This document shows, one piece after another, positions 7,433-11,608 of a stretch of 11,608 bases of DNA (position 1 is the first letter of the stretch; each line of letters begins with the position of its first letter). The translations under genes and the position numbers were made by a program. The notes under the pieces were generated by a model. The model was not told the origin of the DNA. It made no database searches and saw nothing but the letters and a program-made list of their open reading frames with translations. The stretch spans positions 1-11,608 of the forward strand of contig JASBTC010000438.1 of the NCBI GenBank assembly GCA_030148625.1, given 5' to 3'. This stretch comes from Sphingobium sp. Its GTDB lineage: Bacteria; Pseudomonadota; Alphaproteobacteria; Sphingomonadales; Sphingomonadaceae.

Positions 7433-9631
7433 TCACCGGTCCCCGGGCCGATATCGTCGCGCGATATGCCCCGCCAGGTCCTCGGGATAGAAATAGACCG
7501 GCCGCAACTTGCCGTCGGCATAGAGCTGCGCCTGATCCGCGAAATGCTTCGACGCCGGATCGCCGCTCTCTCCGCCTGCGCTGACCGCCCAGGCACGAAG
7601 GCGAGGGCCGAATTCGATCGTCGCCACGAAGCTGTTGCCGCGCGTGCCGTAATAACGCTTCGTCCCCGGATAGCGCATCGCGCCAAAGGCGGCGAGCGAC
7701 CCCCATTGCGCCGAGGTGAAAGGCACGGCGACGCTCGGCTTGCTGTCGTCGAAGGTCTGGACGATCGCACCGTCGTTGCGCTGATAGCGATTAATCTCCC
7801 CCCAGGGCACGCGCCAGCCGCCGAAATCCTTGGTCAAGCGGTCGGCCGCCTCGCGCAGAGCGTCAAGCCGCTGTGTGTCGGTCGCACGATCGGCGATATA
7901 ATCCCACACCGTCATGTCCGCCGCCTCCGCCGCTTCCGACGTCTTCGCCCACAGCGCCTCACCCCAGAAGACCGCGAGCGAGGTCGGCGCGGAGTCCGCG
8001 CTCCAGCGATAATCCCAGCCGCGCAGCAATTCGATCGGTCCGGCAAGCTTCGGATCCGGCGCACGATCGTACGCCGCCATCAGCTTGGGCAGAAAGCGCG
8101 CAAAGGCGGTCAGATAGGGATCATAGGCCGCATCGATCAGCGTCTGCGGCGTGAAGTCGCGTCGCGCATTCAGCACGCGCTCGGCATGAGCACCGCGCGG
8201 ATTCTCGCCGACCTGATCCATATAGCGCGGAAAATCCGCCGCCTTCGGACTGTCCGCGCCCGCCGCGGTCCAGGGCCAGTTGTTGACGTTGAACGCCCAG
8301 CCATTTTTCGGATTCACGACCTGGGGCAGGCTTGCCAGGCTGTGCAGTCCCTTCCAGTCGGTCGCCGGGTCGCTGCCGTCCACGGGCTTGCGATAGTCGA
8401 ACCGCCCATCGCGGATCGGCACGAACTGGGGATGAAGATAGGCGATCTGCCCCTTGGCATCCGCGAACAGCGTGTTGTTCGACGAATTGGCCTTGAGCTC
8501 CGCCACTTTCAGGAAGCTCGCATAATCCTGCGCCTTGGTGCGCAGATAGCTTTGCTGAAGCGCTGCGATCGGGCGGTTCATCAATGCGAAGGCGATCCAT
8601 CTGCCCTGATCGTCGCGGCGGACGATCGGCCCGTGATGCGTCGCATAGGTGGTGAAGCCGCGCTGCTTCATGCTGCCATCGGCGGCGCGATAGGACAGGG
8701 TCAGCTGTCGCGTGCCGACCGGGCGCAATTCCTTGCCATAGCGATAGGCACGGCTGCCATCGGCCTTTTCGACGATCGTCTCAGCGAACTCGTCGACATT
8801 GTCGATGCCGCTGGAGGTATGCATCCAGCCGGCCTTCTCGTTGAAACCCTGATAAATGAAGAACTGACCCCAGGTTGCGGCGCCATAGGCGTTGAGCCCC
8901 TCGCCGCTCTTCATCTGCAATTCGGACCGGAAGAAGAAGCTGGTGTGCGGATTGATCAGCAACAGCGCCTTGCCGTCCCTGGTGTGGCTCGCCGCGATGG
9001 CGATACCGTTCGACCCCTGCGGTTCGCGAAAGACCAGGCCACGTTCGAGTGCGCTCATCCGGATCGGCCGGTTCTCGTAAAATGCCTGAAGCTGACTGAG
9101 CGGTACACTCTCGATATCGCCGCCGATGCTGCCCTCGGTGAAGGACAACGCCATCCAGGGTTCGAAGCGCGTGATGACGCGTGGGCAGGTTTCGGGATGG
9201 GTGGTGAGATAGTGGTTGAGCCCGTCGGCCCAGGCGATCATCAGCGTCTTCAGCCAGGCCGGGCTCTTCGCATAATCGGCCCTGAGCTCGTCATGGTCGA
9301 GGAACAGGCGCTGGCGCAGGTCCTGCCAGATCGCACCCTCGCCCTCCGCTTCCGCCAGCCGACCGAGATTGACCAGATAATTGGTCTCGATCCGGTTGAA
9401 ATCGTCTTCGGCCTGGGCATGGATCATGCCGAACACCGCATCGGCGTCGGTCTTGCCCTCGACATGAGCGATACCCCAATCGTCGCGCGTGATGGTGACG
9501 TCATATGGGACGGTCCGTATCGCAGCCCCCGCAGCGACACCGCAACCCGCCTGGGCCTGTGCCGCAACCGACAGCAAGGCGACGGCAAGAGCCAGACGGC
9601 CGGCTGCATCGATCGTCATCAGTCTCACCAT
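7433..9631 (-). CDS. Penicillin-acylase-family Ntn hydrolase (acylase, secreted)
   Basis: This 732-residue protein belongs to the S45 N-terminal-nucleophile acylases (penicillin G acylase, PvdQ-type acyl-homoserine-lactone acylases). A signal peptide ends AAQAQA (residue 28), sending it to the periplasm. The precursor should cleave itself between Gly206 and Ser207 in PQGSNGIAIA, making a short alpha chain and a beta chain starting Ser-Asn-Gly. Counted from that serine, beta-23 is His (INPH), as in PvdQ and cephalosporin acylases, where penicillin G acylase has Gln. The FNVNNWPW motif (447-454) is where the oxyanion Asn lies in this family. The substrate is unknown; N-acyl-homoserine lactones or other acyl amides are candidates. 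Start: Met at 9631 is six bases after GGGAGAGG (9638-9645); the ATG at 9637 touches that site and the one at 9619 is too far. It is slightly shorter than PvdQ. Confidence 0.93.
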   Translation of the reverse strand: MVRLMTIDAAGRLALAVALLSVAAQAQAGCGVAAGAAIRTVPYDVTITRDDWGIAHVEGKTDADAVFGMIHAQAEDDFNRIETNYLVNLGRLAEAEGEGAIWQDLRQRLFLDHDELRADYAKSPAWLKTLMIAWADGLNHYLTTHPETCPRVITRFEPWMALSFTEGSIGGDIESVPLSQLQAFYENRPIRMSALERGLVFREPQGSNGIAIAASHTRDGKALLLINPHTSFFFRSELQMKSGEGLNAYGAATWGQFFIYQGFNEKAGWMHTSSGIDNVDEFAETIVEKADGSRAYRYGKELRPVGTRQLTLSYRAADGSMKQRGFTTYATHHGPIVRRDDQGRWIAFALMNRPIAALQQSYLRTKAQDYASFLKVAELKANSSNNTLFADAKGQIAYLHPQFVPIRDGRFDYRKPVDGSDPATDWKGLHSLASLPQVVNPKNGWAFNVNNWPWTAAGADSPKAADFPRYMDQVGENPRGAHAERVLNARRDFTPQTLIDAAYDPYLTAFARFLPKLMAAYDRAPDPKLAGPIELLRGWDYRWSADSAPTSLAVFWGEALWAKTSEAAEAADMTVWDYIADRATDTQRLDALREAADRLTKDFGGWRVPWGEINRYQRNDGAIVQTFDDSKPSVAVPFTSAQWGSLAAFGAMRYPGTKRYYGTRGNSFVATIEFGPRLRAWAVSAGGESGDPASKHFADQAQLYADGKLRPVYFYPEDLAGHIARRYRPGDR

Positions 9632-9985
9632 GCCCATCCTCTCCCGTTCCGGCGTCTCATGCCGTCATCGGCGGGTGCAGGACAAGAGCGTATCATTCGG
9701 AAAGCCGGCGAGCGGACGTCCGTCTTGCGCATTCCCGTAGAGGTTTGGATCGGGCGGTGATGCACGCCGGCATGGATCCGGCAAGCGGCCCGTCGACAAA
9801 CGCCTTTGGTCGAAAAACAATAGCGCCGGCCCGATACGGTGCCATAGCCGCCAAGCGGTCCCTTCAAGGCCGTGGCGGGTAGCGATACTCACCGATGGCC
9901 GGCGCGCAGACATCCCAGACTTTGCTGCGTCGGCCATCATCTGCCGATTTCATTTCGAGTCAATCCGCTGGCAACGAAAGTTGCC
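9632..9985. other. Intergenic gap of about 350 bp without a convincing gene
   Basis: The gap lies between the end of the GGDEF-EAL gene and the start of the acylase, both on the minus strand. It holds the acylase ribosome-binding site (GGGAGAGG, 9638-9645) and a hairpin at its right end. Short frames crossing it are rich in Arg, Pro and Cys, lack a good ribosome-binding site and suggest no protein. The acylase promoter should be here, but I cannot identify a clear -35/-10 pair. Confidence 0.5.
9970..9985 (-). terminator. Short perfect hairpin right after the GGDEF-EAL stop
   Basis: GGCAAC and GTTGCC pair perfectly over six bases around a four-base loop (GAAA on the plus strand, TTTC on the minus strand). 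The stem begins directly after the TAG stop (9988-9986) in the direction of transcription. No T run follows, so it is a weak terminator at best, or an element protecting the mRNA end. Confidence 0.4.
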
Positions 9986-11608
9986 CTAGCGATATGCGCC
10001 TGCCACGAGCTTGCCGCTGTCCACCCCGAACGGCGCGATGAACGCGTCCGATGAAACGGCATGGCCGTAATAGAAACCCTGCCCCGCATCGCACGACCAT
10101 TCGCGCAACAGCGTCTCCTGCTCGACTGTCTCGATACCTTCGGCAATCACGTCCAGGCCGAGACTGTGGCCGATCGTCACCACACCCTTCACGATCGCAG
10201 CACTGTGCTGATCGAAGCATAGATCCTGGACAAAGCTGCGATCGAGCTTGAGGCGCGACAGCGGGAAATTCTTCAACGTGCTGAGCGATGCGAATCCGGT
10301 GCCAAAATCGTCGAACGCGATGCTCACGCCGCGGGCATGGACTTCCCGAAGCGGTTCCAGGGCGTTGAAATCATGGCGAAGCACGATGGTCTCGGTGATT
10401 TCGATCTCGAGATCGCCGGGCAGCAGTCCATGTCGCGACAGGGCGGCATCGATCACCTGAGCAAGCGTGCCGGTACGAAGCTGCGCCGCGAAGAGATTGA
10501 CGCCCATCCGGATCGGCGGAACCCCGGCACGCCGCCATTGCGCAAGGTTGCGGCAAGCCTCGTCGAGCACCCAGCATCCCACTTCGAAGGCAAGCGCGTG
10601 TGTTTCCAGGACCGGCAGGAAGGATTTGGGATATAGCAGTCCGCGCGTCGGATGCCGCCAGCGCAGCAATGCTTCCGCTCCGATCAGCCGGTGATCGACA
10701 AGGCTGACCTGCGGCTGGAAATGCAATTCGAACTGCCGATCGGTAAAAGCGTCGCGGATTTCGTCCTGAAACGCGCGCGTCGCGGACAATTGGCGTTCCA
10801 TGCCCGTGTCGAACAGCCGATAGCGACGCCCACCATCGCTTTTCGCCCTGAACAGCGCGAGGTCGGCGCGCACCACAAGCTCTTCCGCATCGCGGGCATG
10901 CAGCGGCGCAAGCGCGATGCCGACACTTCCCGACAGATGAAGCTGATGTCCGCAGACCGAAAATGGCCGGCTGATCAGATCAAGCAACACCTCTGCCCGC
11001 GCGCCGATCCATCGCGGATCCTGCGCATCGGAAAGCAGGATGGCGAATTCGTCGCCACCCAGCCGCGCCAGTGCCTCATCCGGCCCGATCGACGTCGCCA
11101 GACGAAGCGCAAGCGCCTGCAGCAGCGTATCTCCGGCTGCGTGCCCTAACCCATCATTGATGCCTTTGAAATCGGCGAGATCGAGCACCAGCACGGTCGC
11201 GAAGCCGCTGCCCTCCAGTTGCGCCTCGATCCGCGTCCTGAAACTGTTGCGATTGAGCAATCCGGTCAGGTCGTCATGGTTCGCAAGATGGTGGAGCCTC
11301 TCCTCCCGCGCCCTGCGTTCCGAGATATCCTGCAATTGCGCACCGATCCCAAAGCCGAGCGGCCCTTCCCAGATCGAAAGCGACAATTCGGCGGGAAATT
11401 CGGATCCGTCGCGGCGGATCGCGATCACTTCGAGCGGCCGGCCGGTCATTCGCGACGGTCCCCCCGCGGCGACCCGGGCCAAGCCCTCACGATGCGCGGC
11501 GCGGAAACGCTCAGGCACGATCAGTTCGATCAACTGCCCCTCGACTTCGGCACTCTCATAGCCAAACATCCGCTCGGCCCCATGGTTCCAGAATGTGATC
11601 CGACCAGC
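9986..11608 (-). CDS. PAS-GGDEF-EAL cyclic-di-GMP turnover protein (5' end outside window)
   Basis: 540 residues are visible; the frame is open to the right edge and begins inside a PAS domain (ITFWNHGAERMFGY), so the true start and possibly more sensory domains lie outside. Numbering is from the window edge. PAS/PAC covers about 1-105, ending QDISERRAREERL. The diguanylate cyclase domain starts near HDDLTGLLNR and has intact GGDEF at 184-188; the RxxD inhibitory site five residues before it is absent (GPDE there). The EAL domain has EAL at 312-314 followed by LRW, with the usual acidic and metal-binding motifs: VNLFA, EITET, DDFGTG, KLDRSF, AEGIET and QGF. Both active sites therefore look complete, so the protein may make or degrade cyclic-di-GMP depending on the PAS signal. 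No transmembrane segment is visible. A short hairpin follows the stop. Confidence 0.94.
   Translation of the reverse strand, partial: AGRITFWNHGAERMFGYESAEVEGQLIELIVPERFRAAHREGLARVAAGGPSRMTGRPLEVIAIRRDGSEFPAELSLSIWEGPLGFGIGAQLQDISERRAREERLHHLANHDDLTGLLNRNSFRTRIEAQLEGSGFATVLVLDLADFKGINDGLGHAAGDTLLQALALRLATSIGPDEALARLGGDEFAILLSDAQDPRWIGARAEVLLDLISRPFSVCGHQLHLSGSVGIALAPLHARDAEELVVRADLALFRAKSDGGRRYRLFDTGMERQLSATRAFQDEIRDAFTDRQFELHFQPQVSLVDHRLIGAEALLRWRHPTRGLLYPKSFLPVLETHALAFEVGCWVLDEACRNLAQWRRAGVPPIRMGVNLFAAQLRTGTLAQVIDAALSRHGLLPGDLEIEITETIVLRHDFNALEPLREVHARGVSIAFDDFGTGFASLSTLKNFPLSRLKLDRSFVQDLCFDQHSAAIVKGVVTIGHSLGLDVIAEGIETVEQETLLREWSCDAGQGFYYGHAVSSDAFIAPFGVDSGKLVAGAYR

Noticed and set aside
7421..9760. 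Plus-strand open frame of 779 codons opposite the acylase
   Set aside because: It is antisense to a gene with a signal peptide and intact catalytic motifs. Its product is rich in Arg, His, Asp and Ile with no domain pattern, as expected for a shadow frame in GC-rich DNA.
9625..9940. Short minus-strand frames (80 and 91 codons) in the gap before the acylase
   Set aside because: They have Arg/Pro/Cys-rich composition, lack a ribosome-binding site and run over the acylase start region; no sign of a real protein.

Overview
The window carries eight protein genes on both strands, two of them cut by the window ends. The GC-rich sequence, the codon use and several protein types suggest an alphaproteobacterium of the Sphingomonas group. 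These types are a short YegD-like Hsp70, an exported S9 peptidase, a secreted Ntn acylase and a six-helix histidine-rich membrane sensor. The assignment rests on family resemblance only; there is no rRNA or marker gene. I see no tRNA, rRNA, CRISPR array, insertion sequence or phage gene.

Left part (1-2684): a two-gene minus-strand operon. An unknown single-pass membrane protein (138 aa) is followed, through a TAATG stop/start overlap, by a hybrid sensor histidine kinase. The kinase has six predicted membrane helices, HisKA, HATPase, one intact receiver and a second receiver that becomes hard to recognise just before the window edge. A 243-bp divergent region separates this operon from a plus-strand Hsp70-family ATPase and contains a perfect GC-rich inverted repeat.

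Middle part (2685-7371): the Hsp70 gene meets a small minus-strand VOC-fold gene end to end with a 5-bp gap. Divergent from the VOC gene starts a plus-strand pair: an exported prolyl-oligopeptidase-type (S9) peptidase, and a PLP-dependent threonine/serine dehydratase-like enzyme that begins inside the peptidase stop codon (GTGA overlap). The pair could link breakdown of peptides outside the cytoplasm with amino-acid deamination inside it; this is inference.

Right part (7433-11608): two minus-strand genes. The first is a penicillin-acylase-family Ntn hydrolase with a signal peptide, the Ser-Asn-Gly autocleavage site and a histidine at position 23 of the predicted beta chain, as in acyl-homoserine-lactone and cephalosporin acylases. 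Upstream of it, across a gap of about 350 bp without a convincing gene, lies a PAS-GGDEF-EAL protein for cyclic-di-GMP turnover that runs off the right edge.

Overall this looks like an ordinary chromosomal stretch with signalling genes at both ends and exported or metabolic hydrolases between them. I found no convincing new multi-gene system. The points most worth checking are the aberrant second receiver, the coupling of the unknown membrane protein to the histidine-rich sensor kinase, and the substrate of the acylase.
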